Positions 1-7,144 of a stretch of DNA of 35,819 bases are shown here, in pieces. The DNA is from Streptomyces albidochromogenes (GTDB lineage Bacteria > Actinomycetota > Actinomycetes > Streptomycetales > Streptomycetaceae), in the NCBI RefSeq assembly GCF_005981925.1, contig NZ_VBVX01000032.1, positions 1-35,819 on the forward strand, in the 5' to 3' direction. Numbering within the stretch: the first letter of the stretch is position 1; each line of letters begins with the position of its first letter. The translations under genes and the position numbers were made by a program. Below the pieces are notes generated by a model. The model was not told the origin of the DNA. It did not search any database and worked only from the letters and a program-made list of their open reading frames with translations.

Positions 1-83
1 GGCCGTACAACACCCCCGACCCCGCCACCTTCTACGGCGGCGACGAACGTGGCTACACCGACTACCCCACCCTCACCGCCTGA
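1..83 (+). CDS. 3' end of an unidentified gene (partial)
   Basis: An open frame enters from the left edge (codons begin at position 3) and ends at TGA 81-83. Only 26 residues are visible, rich in Tyr, Asp, Pro and Thr and ending in PTLTA. The next several hundred bases have no continuation on this strand. The fragment is too short to assign a family. The low-charge, Tyr/Gly/Asp-rich tail would suit a secreted enzyme, but that is a guess. Confidence 0.45.
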   Translation, partial: PYNTPDPATFYGGDERGYTDYPTLTA

Positions 84-420
84 CCTATCGACGAGCGGGG
101 GGAACGCTCAGCGGCCCGCGCGACTCCTCCCCCATGCGCAGCTCGGACGCCCCTCGTTCGTGGTGGTGGAAGATCCCTGCCCCACATGCCCGGGACGGGT
201 GTGCTGAGAAAGGTGCAACCCATGGCATTGCCTGTCTTGTTGGGGGCCCGCGTCGGCCCCCTGCGCGCGGGCAGTGCGCACCACCGGCCGTCGGGTGCGC
301 GTGGCTCGGTACAGGATGCGCACCCGGCGGCCGGAGGCAGCAGGATCAGCGCCCATATAACCGGTTGCGGTGGACGTGCGCCTCAAACCCGGCTCAACGA
401 GCGATCACGCCATCACAAAC

Positions 421-438
421 GGCGTCGAATTCGACGCC
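421..438. repeat. 18-bp perfect palindrome
   Basis: GGCGTCGAATTCGACGCC equals its own reverse complement. It lies about 350 bp upstream of the sigma factor gene in non-coding DNA. A perfect palindrome with no spacer suits a dimeric regulator site or a cruciform. Nothing in the sequence says which protein would bind. Confidence 0.6.
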
Positions 439-657
439 CTGTTGAGGGAGGGTCCGGCTGTACGTCTGCGAGGTGGTGGCGTGTGGTGAGACGCGGTAGT
501 GGGCTTGGTGCCCCTGCTGGCTGCATGCCCTGTGACGGACTGGGAGAAAGGCCAGTTGGCCCCTTGCCACCCGGCCCGGAGCATCGAAGCGGCGTGCGTG
601 GTCAAGGGCCTGGGGCGAGCAGGGGCGCCGACTGCGCTACGGGAGGCCGCGTAAGTG

Positions 658-705
658 CGTCGCCTTGGGGCGAGGGCGTGAACCCATTCGTCGCCTTGTG
701 GCGAG
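658..705. repeat. Two copies of a 17-bp hairpin word
   Basis: The words CGTCGCCTTGGGGCGAG (658-674) and CGTCGCCTTGTGGCGAG (689-705) differ at one base and are 31 bp apart centre to centre, about three helical turns. Each holds the inverted pair TCGCC/GGCGA. The spacing and the position about 80-125 bp before the sigma factor start suit a pair of operator sites. No experimental basis is claimed. Confidence 0.45.
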
Positions 706-740
706 TACTGGGTGTGAATACCCACCATCCTGACACCCAC

Positions 741-767
741 CGACCCCACCGACCCCACCGACCCCAC
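741..767. repeat. 9-bp tandem repeat upstream of the sigma start
   Basis: Three perfect tandem units of CGACCCCAC, flanked by partial units, end 17 bp before the ATG at 785. They occupy the 5' leader where a ribosome site would be sought. The only SD-like bases are GGACGGA immediately before the start. Such a repeat can change copy number by slippage, which would alter the leader length. Confidence 0.6.
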
Positions 768-784
768 CGACGGACGGACTGTCC

Positions 785-1381
785 ATGACCGACCTGGCCG
801 GCGGCGACGCCGAGCTCATCGCGGCCTCTTTGGAGGAGCCCGAGCGTTTCGCAGCGCTCTTCGACCGTCACGCACCGGCGATCCACCAGTACGTCACCCG
901 GCGGCTGGGCCGGGACGCAGCCGACGACGTCACCGCGGAGACGTTCTTGACGGCCTTCCGGATACGGGCCCGGTTCGATGCGGCCCGGGCCGGCGTGCGG
1001 CCCTGGTTGTACGGCATCGCCGCCAAGGAGATCGGCCGGCACCGCCGCCAGGAGATGAAGGCGCTGAAACTGCTCGCCCGCACCGGCCACGACCCCATCG
1101 CCGACAGTTGGACCGACTCCGCTGACGACCGTCTTGCCGCCGAGGCCGCCGTCCGCCCCCTGGCCGGGGCGCTGGCCCGACTCTCCACAGGCGACCGGCA
1201 CGTCCTGCTGCTGTTCGCCTGGGCTGACCTCAGCTACCAGGAGATCGCGGAGGCCCTCGACATTCCCGTCGGAACTGTCCGCTCCCGTCTTAACCGCGCC
1301 CGCCGCAAGCTGCGCCCCGCGACCGGCCAAGGCGGCCCCCCTCTCGTCGAAGCTCGCGTACACGAAGGTGACCCCGCATGA
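785..1381 (+). CDS. ECF-family RNA polymerase sigma factor
   Basis: A 198-aa sigma-70 family protein of extracytoplasmic-function type, which would direct RNA polymerase to a small set of promoters. Region 2 covers roughly residues 22-88, including the acidic DAADDVTAETFLTAF core and the WLYGIA segment. Region 4 covers roughly 135-180, with the helix-turn-helix LSYQEIAEALDIPVGTVRSRL. There is no region 3 or extra C-terminal domain, as usual for ECF factors. The ATG at 785 is preceded only by a weak GGACGGA. The stop overlaps the start of the next gene (ATGA at 1378), so the two are translationally coupled. That partner is membrane-anchored and could modulate the sigma factor, though it lacks a recognisable zinc anti-sigma motif. 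Confidence 0.93.
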   Translation: MTDLAGGDAELIAASLEEPERFAALFDRHAPAIHQYVTRRLGRDAADDVTAETFLTAFRIRARFDAARAGVRPWLYGIAAKEIGRHRRQEMKALKLLARTGHDPIADSWTDSADDRLAAEAAVRPLAGALARLSTGDRHVLLLFAWADLSYQEIAEALDIPVGTVRSRLNRARRKLRPATGQGGPPLVEARVHEGDPA

Positions 1382-2355
1382 ACGAGCTCTTTGAACTCTG
1401 CGGCCTGCGCGCCGACGCACCCCTTCCCGACACCGACCGGCTCGCCGCGCCGCGAGCCCGCCTCACCGCGGCGATCCACCAGGACACCCGTCGCGGACGC
1501 GCCGCCCTTCCCCAGCGCCGGATAATCCTGACCGGCGCCGCCACCGCAGGGGCCCTCGCCGTGACCGCCGGGATCATCACGGCTCTGCCCGCAGACAGCT
1601 CCGGCGCCTCCGCGCCGAAGGGCCCTCAAGTACTGTCGGCACGCGCCTCCGCTCACACGCTCGAACTGGCCGCCGCGACCGTCGAGAAGCACGACGGGAC
1701 CGAACCTGGCCCGAAGCAGTGGGTGTACGAGAAGGCAACCGACTTCGGCCAGGACAAGCCGCGAACCGTGGAGGAGTGGACCCGCTGGGACGGCACCGGG
1801 CACGCCAATCTGCCCGGCATTCCCCCGGCCGGTGACATCTCGGACTTCGACCCGGACAAGCTCCAGGTCTGGTACGGCCCCAACCAGGAGCAGAAATGGA
1901 AGAAGGAGGGCTACGACGACCGCTCTCAGCGGCAGTTCTACCGCTTCCTTGACACCCTGCCGAGCGACCCCGACCGCATGATGAAGCGCATCCGCGAGGA
2001 ACCTGCCATCGGTGACATCAAGGGGGAGACGCGCGCACAGCGCGACTGGCGGGAGATCGACGTGCTTTACCGGTCGGTCCTGATCCCACCCAAGGTCCAA
2101 GCGGGCTTGTTCCGAGCGCTCGCGAAGATCCCCGGCGCCCGGGTGACGACCGGTATGAAGGACCCGCTCGGCCGTGAGGCGATCAGCGTGAGCGTGAACT
2201 ACGCCAAGAAGATCCCGTCGGGCTGGCGGGGCAAGCAGGAGATCTTCTTCGATCCCGAGAGCTACGCCTACCTCGGGACGAGCAAGGCCGACGGGCTCGT
2301 CACCAGCGCCCGCGACGCCTGGGGCGTCGTCGACAAGCCCGGCGCCCGCCCCTGA
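1378..2355 (+). CDS. CU044_5270-type membrane-anchored protein
   Basis: A 325-aa protein whose ATG overlaps the stop of the ECF sigma gene. The N-terminus (about 1-45) is cytoplasmic and includes a DTDRLAAPRARL segment. One hydrophobic segment follows (about 46-68, IILTGAATAGALAVTAGIIT), then a large extracytoplasmic domain with conserved-looking stretches such as RFLDTLPSDPDRMM and GREAISVSVNY, ending near a DPESYAYLG motif. This arrangement (ECF sigma then single-pass protein) and these motifs match actinobacterial proteins annotated as CU044_5270 family, whose biochemical role is not established. The layout resembles a sigma/anti-sigma pair, so an inhibitory or sensing role is possible. 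No HxxxCxxC zinc anti-sigma motif is visible. Confidence 0.82.
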   Translation: MNELFELCGLRADAPLPDTDRLAAPRARLTAAIHQDTRRGRAALPQRRIILTGAATAGALAVTAGIITALPADSSGASAPKGPQVLSARASAHTLELAAATVEKHDGTEPGPKQWVYEKATDFGQDKPRTVEEWTRWDGTGHANLPGIPPAGDISDFDPDKLQVWYGPNQEQKWKKEGYDDRSQRQFYRFLDTLPSDPDRMMKRIREEPAIGDIKGETRAQRDWREIDVLYRSVLIPPKVQAGLFRALAKIPGARVTTGMKDPLGREAISVSVNYAKKIPSGWRGKQEIFFDPESYAYLGTSKADGLVTSARDAWGVVDKPGARP

Positions 2356-2791
2356 GCACCCGCGAGAAGCACCCGGTACGGGGTTCGGACTCATGCCTCC
2401 GGCGTGCCGGACCTCGCATCGGGCTGGGAGCGGCCCGAGCCGTAGCCCTTCGCTGTCCGGCGTCGGTTTCGCTGCCTGCCGCAGTGACTGCGGCTGGCTC
2501 GCTTGCGGGCGACGGGGTTGTCGGCGGAGGACGCGCCGACCTCGCGGCGCGGAGTGTATCCGAACTAAGCCTTCCTCGGCCTCGCCGTCTGGCCGATCAC
2601 ACACCGGCACGTCCGACGGCGCCCTTGTCAGGACCTCTTGCGACAGCCCGCCGGAGTCCGGTCAGAGAACATCAGCCGGCTGAGGTACGAGGGCGGCAGC
2701 TCGGTCGCGGGTGGCAGGTGTGATCACGGCGTCGGAGTGCGTACAAAAAACTCTTGTGCGCTGGCTTGCACACCTCTGCGATCATCCCCGA
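2356..2791. other. Non-coding spacer before the TerD-like gene
   Basis: About 430 bases with no supported gene on either strand. A GTG at 2711 would extend the next gene by 27 residues, but the ATG at 2792 is preferred because the extension (Cys/His-rich, no SD) looks like read-through of leader. An inverted word GTGC/GCAC lies around 2757-2772. No terminator for the preceding gene was recognised. Confidence 0.4.
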
Positions 2792-4963
2792 ATGGCGCAC
2801 AGTTTCGAATCGCTGGTCATCCGGCACACCCACCGCCTCTCCTCCCCCAAGGGCTCCGCCGGGGAAGGAGCCACCGCCGCACGGCAGTTCGACGCGGCGC
2901 TGGCATCCGTGGGCTTCAAGCTCTCGGCGGAGCTGCTGGAGCGGCTGTCGGGGCTGTCCGAGGCGGCGGTCGTGCACACCGCCAAGCGGACGCTGCGCAC
3001 CGTGAGCGAGATGGCGGGCGACCACGTCCGGCACAACGCGTACTTCATCGACTTCCCGGCGAACGTGCCGGACACCGAAGAGTTCTGGATGCGGTGTGTG
3101 GCGAAGGCGCTTGGTGACGACAGGTCGCGCGAGAACGTGCTGAAGCAGCTGGCGCACGGGGTGCTGGACCTGCTCAGCCTTCCCACGTACGGCCGGTACC
3201 AGCACACTTACGAGGAGATGCTCGCGGCGCAGGACGAGCTGATCGCCTCGGCGGGTGACCGGGTGACCGTCCTGCACCTCGGGCGGGACCTGGACGACGA
3301 ACTCACGGACCTGTACCTGGCCTTGGCGGGCAGCACGACCCCGCTGGGCGAGGACGACCTGCGCGATCTCAAGGCCCTCGCCGAGCGGTGCGCGCTCGGC
3401 CCCCAGCCGGAGTCGATCCCAGTACGGGAGAACCGGGCGGTCGTCAACGAGGCCCGTCTCGGCGTCGGCGCGGTCCTCCTCCTCGACACCGTCACAGACG
3501 TGCTGCGGCTGGCCTGCGCACTGTCGGGCGGTGACGTGACGCTCAGGGAGCCGACCCGGTTCCGGGCGCTGTCACGGCCGGTCCGCCGTGCGCTGCTCGC
3601 GGGGCTCGACGCCGTGGTCGCGGCGAACCCCGCCAAGCTCGCCGATGTGCACGCGCATCGTGAGCCCTTCAAGCGGCTTGGCGAGCGTCTCCACCCGCAT
3701 GAGTACCCGCGGTGGCCGCATGCCGCCGATGTCTTCGCCGTCGCTCGGGGCGAGAAGGAGGCGCGGTCCTTCGAGGGCCGTGTCGAGAAGCTGCTCGACG
3801 AGTTCGACGTTCTCGGTGCGGTGCAGCTGCTGAAGTCCGTTCCCGGCAAGCTGTTCCGCGCCCTGGACCTCCTGCTGCGCATCGCCGCGGACCAGGAGGA
3901 ACGGGACGCGGTGGTGGCCGCCGCGGTGCAGGTCGCTCCCGACGTCTCCGGCCGGGTCGTGCTCTCGGTGCGCGAGCACCTCCACAACCGGGAGCGGGAG
4001 ACCGGCGAACCCCGCATCTTCGTCAACCGCCGGGGCCGCGCCTGGGTCACCCCCGACGTCCGGCCGCCGGTACCGGCTGCCGACCGCGACCGTCTGATCG
4101 CCGCCCTTGACGCCGAGATGCTCCGTCGGCTCCCGGCGCCCGACCGGCTGCTGATCGACCCCGACGTCCTGGACGTGGCACTCCCGCTCAGCGGCAGGGC
4201 GACCGCGGCCGGAATCGGCGTACTGCCGCGAGGGTCGGTCTCGGCGGTCGACGGCGAACAACTGCGCTTCTTCGTGTACTGGAAGGAGACCGAGGGCCGA
4301 ACAGACTACGACCTCTCGGCGCTGCTTCTCCACTCCGACTACAGCACCGACTCCTGGCTCTCCTACACGTCCCTCAAGGCAGTCGGGGGCAAGCACTCGG
4401 GCGACATCACCGAGGCGCCCGAGGGGGCGTCGGAGTTCATCAACCTCTCCCTGGAGCGGGTGCGCAGCACATTCATCGTGCCGCAGGTCAACATCTACGC
4501 CGGCGAAAGCTTCGAGGAAGTCGAGGAGTCCTTCTTCGGCTTCATGCTGCGCGACGCTGAGCAGAAGGGACGGCCGTTCGAGCCGCGCACGGTGCGGATG
4601 AAGTCGGAGCTGCGCGGAGTGGGCCGGGTGGCGCTGCCGCTGGTGTTCCGGCGCGGGAACGACGGCCGGTGGCGCGCGAAGTGGCTGCACCTGTATCTGA
4701 AGGGCATCTCCTCGGCCAACCAGGTCGAGGAGAACCAGGTGTCGGTGTCCAAGGTGGTGCGCGCCCTCGTGGAGCGCGAGCAGCTGTCCGTGGGGTACTT
4801 GATCGGCTTGATGTCCCGCCCCACCACGGCCGTGGACTTGTGGGACGGCGAGCCGGTCCCGGACGGGCCCGTGATGTACATCGGTCTCGAACGTCCCGAG
4901 GGCCTGCACCCGGACTCCCGGGTCATCACCCTCGAGAATCTGCGCGACTTGATCCCGGGCTGA
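2792..4963 (+). CDS. Large protein with TerD-like C-terminal domain
   Basis: A 723-aa soluble protein. The first 450 residues or so are alpha-helical and charged, with no motif I can name. From about residue 450 the sequence becomes beta-rich and follows the TerD/stress-protein pattern: an IGVLPRGS segment, a DYDLSALLL segment in place of the usual DLDLS, a HSGDITEAPEGASEFI segment, a VPQVNIYAGESFEEVEE segment and a FRRGNDGRWRAKWLHLYLKG stretch. Comparable helical-plus-TerD proteins occur in actinobacteria and myxobacteria (the MXAN_6230/SCO0854 type), usually with an N-terminal RING-like motif that I do not see here. TerD domains bind calcium and occur in tellurite and chemical-stress loci. 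No other ter gene lies nearby. An in-frame GTG at 2711 is a possible alternative start. Confidence 0.72.
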   Translation: MAHSFESLVIRHTHRLSSPKGSAGEGATAARQFDAALASVGFKLSAELLERLSGLSEAAVVHTAKRTLRTVSEMAGDHVRHNAYFIDFPANVPDTEEFWMRCVAKALGDDRSRENVLKQLAHGVLDLLSLPTYGRYQHTYEEMLAAQDELIASAGDRVTVLHLGRDLDDELTDLYLALAGSTTPLGEDDLRDLKALAERCALGPQPESIPVRENRAVVNEARLGVGAVLLLDTVTDVLRLACALSGGDVTLREPTRFRALSRPVRRALLAGLDAVVAANPAKLADVHAHREPFKRLGERLHPHEYPRWPHAADVFAVARGEKEARSFEGRVEKLLDEFDVLGAVQLLKSVPGKLFRALDLLLRIAADQEERDAVVAAAVQVAPDVSGRVVLSVREHLHNRERETGEPRIFVNRRGRAWVTPDVRPPVPAADRDRLIAALDAEMLRRLPAPDRLLIDPDVLDVALPLSGRATAAGIGVLPRGSVSAVDGEQLRFFVYWKETEGRTDYDLSALLLHSDYSTDSWLSYTSLKAVGGKHSGDITEAPEGASEFINLSLERVRSTFIVPQVNIYAGESFEEVEESFFGFMLRDAEQKGRPFEPRTVRMKSELRGVGRVALPLVFRRGNDGRWRAKWLHLYLKGISSANQVEENQVSVSKVVRALVEREQLSVGYLIGLMSRPTTAVDLWDGEPVPDGPVMYIGLERPEGLHPDSRVITLENLRDLIPG

Positions 4964-5253
4964 GTGCTAGCGTTGCCCATGGCGAGGCCATGAAGGGGCT
5001 TCCTTCTCAATTCCCTTTCTGAAACAAGTTCCTTCGCTTTCCTCGTCCTCGACGTCGCCCCGGGCGGTGCCCGCGCTCACCGCGCGAGCGCCGCCCGAGC
5101 CGTTGCGAGGGCCCATTCCGCGTAGCCACGGCCAAAGAGCACAGCGTGCACCAGCAGCTGGTGTCCGCCCTGTCGAGGGCTCCGTCCTCGACGGGCCCCG
5201 GCCTCCCCTCCGCGCCCTCTCCAGGGCGAGGCACTCCTTGAGCTTTTCCATCC
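4964..5253. other. Non-coding spacer
   Basis: Between the TerD-like gene and the IS5 remnant. Frames on both strands are low-complexity Arg/Gly/Pro readings. No supported gene, and no clear terminator after 4963. Confidence 0.35.
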
Positions 5254-5510
5254 TCACTCTGAGCTGGCCAGATGCAGAGTGAGGACGGCCTGGACGAGGG
5301 GTGATCCCTGTGGTCGAGCAGCGGAGCTTGCGGAGGAGTCGCCAGCAGGGCTGGTAATGCCCACAGCAGTCGGCCGAAGGGGTCGGCGATGACTTGCACG
5401 TTCATCCCGTGTTTCTTGTGCTTGCCAGAGCAGAACGGCCGGTCCACGGCGATGCGGTCGATCGGCAGGAGCGTGCCATCCAGGAGGACGAATTCCTTCG
5501 CTGAAGCAGT
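5254..5510 (-). pseudogene. IS5-type transposase remnant, internally deleted
   Basis: On the minus strand, 5337-5510 encodes EFVLLDGTLLPIDRIA, then SGKHKKHGMNVQVIADPFGR. This is the first-aspartate region of IS5-family DDE transposases common in Streptomyces. Directly after it another frame reads WRLLRKLRCSTTGIT and, one frame further on, LVQAVLTLHLASSE before a stop at 5254-5256, which is the normal C-terminus of the same family. The central part, with the second catalytic Asp and the final Glu, is absent. The gene therefore carries an internal deletion and frameshifts and cannot make a transposase. The 5' end is also unclear. Confidence 0.75.
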
Positions 5511-5595
5511 CCGCACCGCGTTAGTACCGCAACCGTGTCCGTCCGCTACGAGGCGACTGTGCTGCTTGCAACCATCAACGAATGGCTGTGACCGG

Positions 5596-5807
5596 TAGGT
5601 CGTGTCCGGAAAGTAACGCCGTCTGCCCGCAGGGCAGAGCCCGCGGCGTCTGGTGCGTGCGATCGCAAGGCGGAGGGTCGCCCTCGTACCGGGCGTACGT
5701 GGGTGACCCCGACAACGCGGCGTGGGGGCACCTCCCGTGCCCGAAGGGCTACGGGAGGGGACGTGCCAGGCGTCGCGCGCCAGGCACGGCTTTCCGGACA
5801 CGGCCTA
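5596..5807. mobile_element. MITE-like element with 18-bp terminal inverted repeats
   Basis: The left end TAGGTCGTGTCCGGAAAG (5596-5613) and right end CTTTCCGGACACGGCCTA (5790-5807) are inverted repeats with a single mismatch, 212 bp overall. If TA is the duplicated target, the repeats proper are 16 bp. The interior encodes no transposase. It is rich in nested hairpins: ACGCCG/CGGCGT (5616-5621 and 5644-5649), CTGCCC/GGGCAG (5623-5628 and 5632-5637) and CCTCCCGT/ACGGGAGG (5731-5738 and 5751-5758). These features fit a miniature inverted-repeat element moved by a TA-targeting transposase such as an IS630/Tc1 type. The right end overlaps the stop codon of the DUF4232 gene. Confidence 0.72.
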
Positions 5808-6437
5808 CAGGCTGAGGGCGTCCTCGGCGTTGCTCAGCCACGCCGTGACGGCGTTCCGGGACGAGACGTACAGGCCGGGTGTCGACGCCTTGAGCGGAAC
5901 CTGCTCGAGGTCGGACGCGGTGTTCATGGTCATCGCGATCGAGTGGACGGTCCGGCCCGTGCCGTCGTTCGTGCTGCCCATGAGCCCCGCGTACGCCGAC
6001 TCGCCCGGCTTCAGCCTGATGTCGGTGCCGGGATGCGTCTCCGCACGCTCCGTCGCCGCGCCGTCCGGATCCCCGAAGGTCACGATCGGGTAGTCCAGGA
6101 CCTTGCACGGCTTGCCGCTCTTGTTGGTGATCTTCAGCAGGTAGCTGCTCGTGGTGCGCTCCGCGAGCGTCGCGGTGAACGTCAGGTCGTAGGTGCTGCA
6201 CGGAAAGACTGCGAAGTCGGGGTCGGACGACGGCGTGGCCGACGGGGGTGCCGGCTTCGGGAACGGCGTGGCCGACGGTGCCGGCCCGGCGGGCGGCGTG
6301 GACGACGGGGCGACCGTCTTCGGCGGAGTCACCGAGGGCGGGGCCTCCTCGGGCCCGCAGGCCGTGAGCCCCAGTGCGGACACGGCGGCGAGGATGAAGG
6401 CGGTTCTGCGGACCCCGTGGCGGACGTGACGGTTCAT
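5805..6437 (-). CDS. DUF4232 domain lipoprotein
   Basis: A 210-aa secreted lipoprotein. The ATG at 6437 is chosen because a GGGGGAG site lies just upstream and the product then starts with a positively charged lipoprotein signal peptide ending in the lipobox LTAC. A Pro/Ser/Thr/Ala-rich linker follows (about residues 25-75), then a beta-rich domain with two Cys (FPCSTYDL, KPCKVLDYP) typical of DUF4232, a family of unknown function on actinobacterial cell surfaces. It probably sits on the outer face of the membrane. Its stop codon TAG (5805-5807) is shared with the end of the MITE-like element, so the last residues may have been reshaped by that insertion. No operon partner. Confidence 0.88.
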   Translation of the reverse strand: MNRHVRHGVRRTAFILAAVSALGLTACGPEEAPPSVTPPKTVAPSSTPPAGPAPSATPFPKPAPPSATPSSDPDFAVFPCSTYDLTFTATLAERTTSSYLLKITNKSGKPCKVLDYPIVTFGDPDGAATERAETHPGTDIRLKPGESAYAGLMGSTNDGTGRTVHSIAMTMNTASDLEQVPLKASTPGLYVSSRNAVTAWLSNAEDALSL

Positions 6438-6539
6438 CGGTTCTCCCCCGAGTGCGACATGCGTGTGCCGACAGGGCACAAGCGTCTCGCCCGAGCTTCA
6501 CGATTCGGTGCCCGTGCCTTCCCGAATCCACCACGGAAG

Positions 6540-7007
6540 TCACACCACGCAGAACTCGTTCCCCTCCGGGTCCTGGAGCACCACCGCGTAATAGTCCATC
6601 CCCTCCGGCTCGTCCATCGTGTAGAGGATCGACGCGCCCAGTGCCGTCAGCCGGGCGACCTCTCCGTCCACCCGCTCGCGCCGGAGGGCGAGCGGGGCCT
6701 CCCGGCCGCCGCCGACCTTCAGGTCCAGATGCACCCGGTTCTTGACCGTCTTCGGCTCCGGGACCTGCTGGAACCAGATCCGCGGCCCGACCCCCTGCGG
6801 GTCCACGACGGACTCGGGCAGCTCCCCGGCCCCGTCGGCCAGTTCCTCCGCCGGGACGCCGATCGACTCCCAGTACGCCCGCCAGGTCGCGTGACCCTCC
6901 GGTGGCGGCTGCGGTACATAGCGCAGGGCCTCCGCCCAGAAGAGGACGAGCCTCTGGGGATCGGCACAGTCGATGGTGATCTGCAGGGTCATGTCGATGG
7001 GCTCCAT
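6540..7007 (-). CDS. VOC-family (glyoxalase-like) protein
   Basis: A small cytoplasmic protein of the vicinal oxygen chelate fold, 155 aa from the ATG at 7007. A start at 7046 would add 13 residues. Two beta-alpha-beta-beta-beta halves can be seen: residues from about 5 on (TLQITIDCADPQRLVLFWAEAL, in part) and a second half with RVHLDLKV, EVARLTALGA and YAVVLQDPEGNEFCVV. The DPEGNEFC ending is diagnostic of the glyoxalase-like subgroup. Such proteins can be enzymes or resistance binders, and the substrate cannot be read from the sequence. It is transcribed away from the P450 gene, sharing the 137-bp region between them as a divergent promoter. Confidence 0.85.
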   Translation of the reverse strand: MEPIDMTLQITIDCADPQRLVLFWAEALRYVPQPPPEGHATWRAYWESIGVPAEELADGAGELPESVVDPQGVGPRIWFQQVPEPKTVKNRVHLDLKVGGGREAPLALRRERVDGEVARLTALGASILYTMDEPEGMDYYAVVLQDPEGNEFCVV

Positions 7008-7144
7008 GGGGACGAGCCTGCCAGGCGCCACCGACAATCGAGCCAACTACCCGGATCCGGCCCGGTGTTCGTCCGAGGCTACCGGTGAGTCACCCGGTGC
7101 GGGACAATCACCGGGCCGGTGACGATCAAGGGGGCAACGCACAT

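Larger units (their letters stand above)
84..784. other. Non-coding stretch with palindrome and repeats
   Basis: About 700 bases without a convincing gene. Long frames exist on both strands, but they read as Arg/Pro/Gly-rich shadow translations without domain motifs. The stretch contains an 18-bp palindrome (421-438), two 17-bp near-identical hairpin words (658-674 and 689-705), an inverted repeat TGGGT/ACCCA around 709-724, and a 9-bp tandem repeat just upstream of the sigma factor start. The promoter of the sigma gene must lie here. No clear -35/-10 pair was identified. Confidence 0.5.

Noticed and set aside
741-767. A CRISPR-like repeat
   Set aside because: The 9-bp units are tandem without spacers. 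No repeat-spacer pattern is present anywhere in the window.
1234-2610. A 458-codon minus-strand frame opposite the sigma-partner gene
   Set aside because: Antisense frame kept open by G/C wobble bias. The plus-strand gene has clear domains and coupling, the minus frame has none.
5251-5285. 11-bp inverted repeat TCCTCACTCTG/CAGAGTGAGGA as a terminal repeat
   Set aside because: It lies inside the coding remnant of the IS5 transposase C-terminus and has no partner at the other end, so chance or a small hairpin is more likely than an element end.
5007-5801. A single 264-residue minus-strand protein
   Set aside because: It joins MITE sequence, the IS5 fragment and non-coding DNA. Only residues about 100-155 are transposase-like.
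5703-7088. A 461-codon plus-strand frame over the DUF4232 and VOC genes
   Set aside because: Opposite to two well-supported genes; it is Arg/Gly-rich with no motif.
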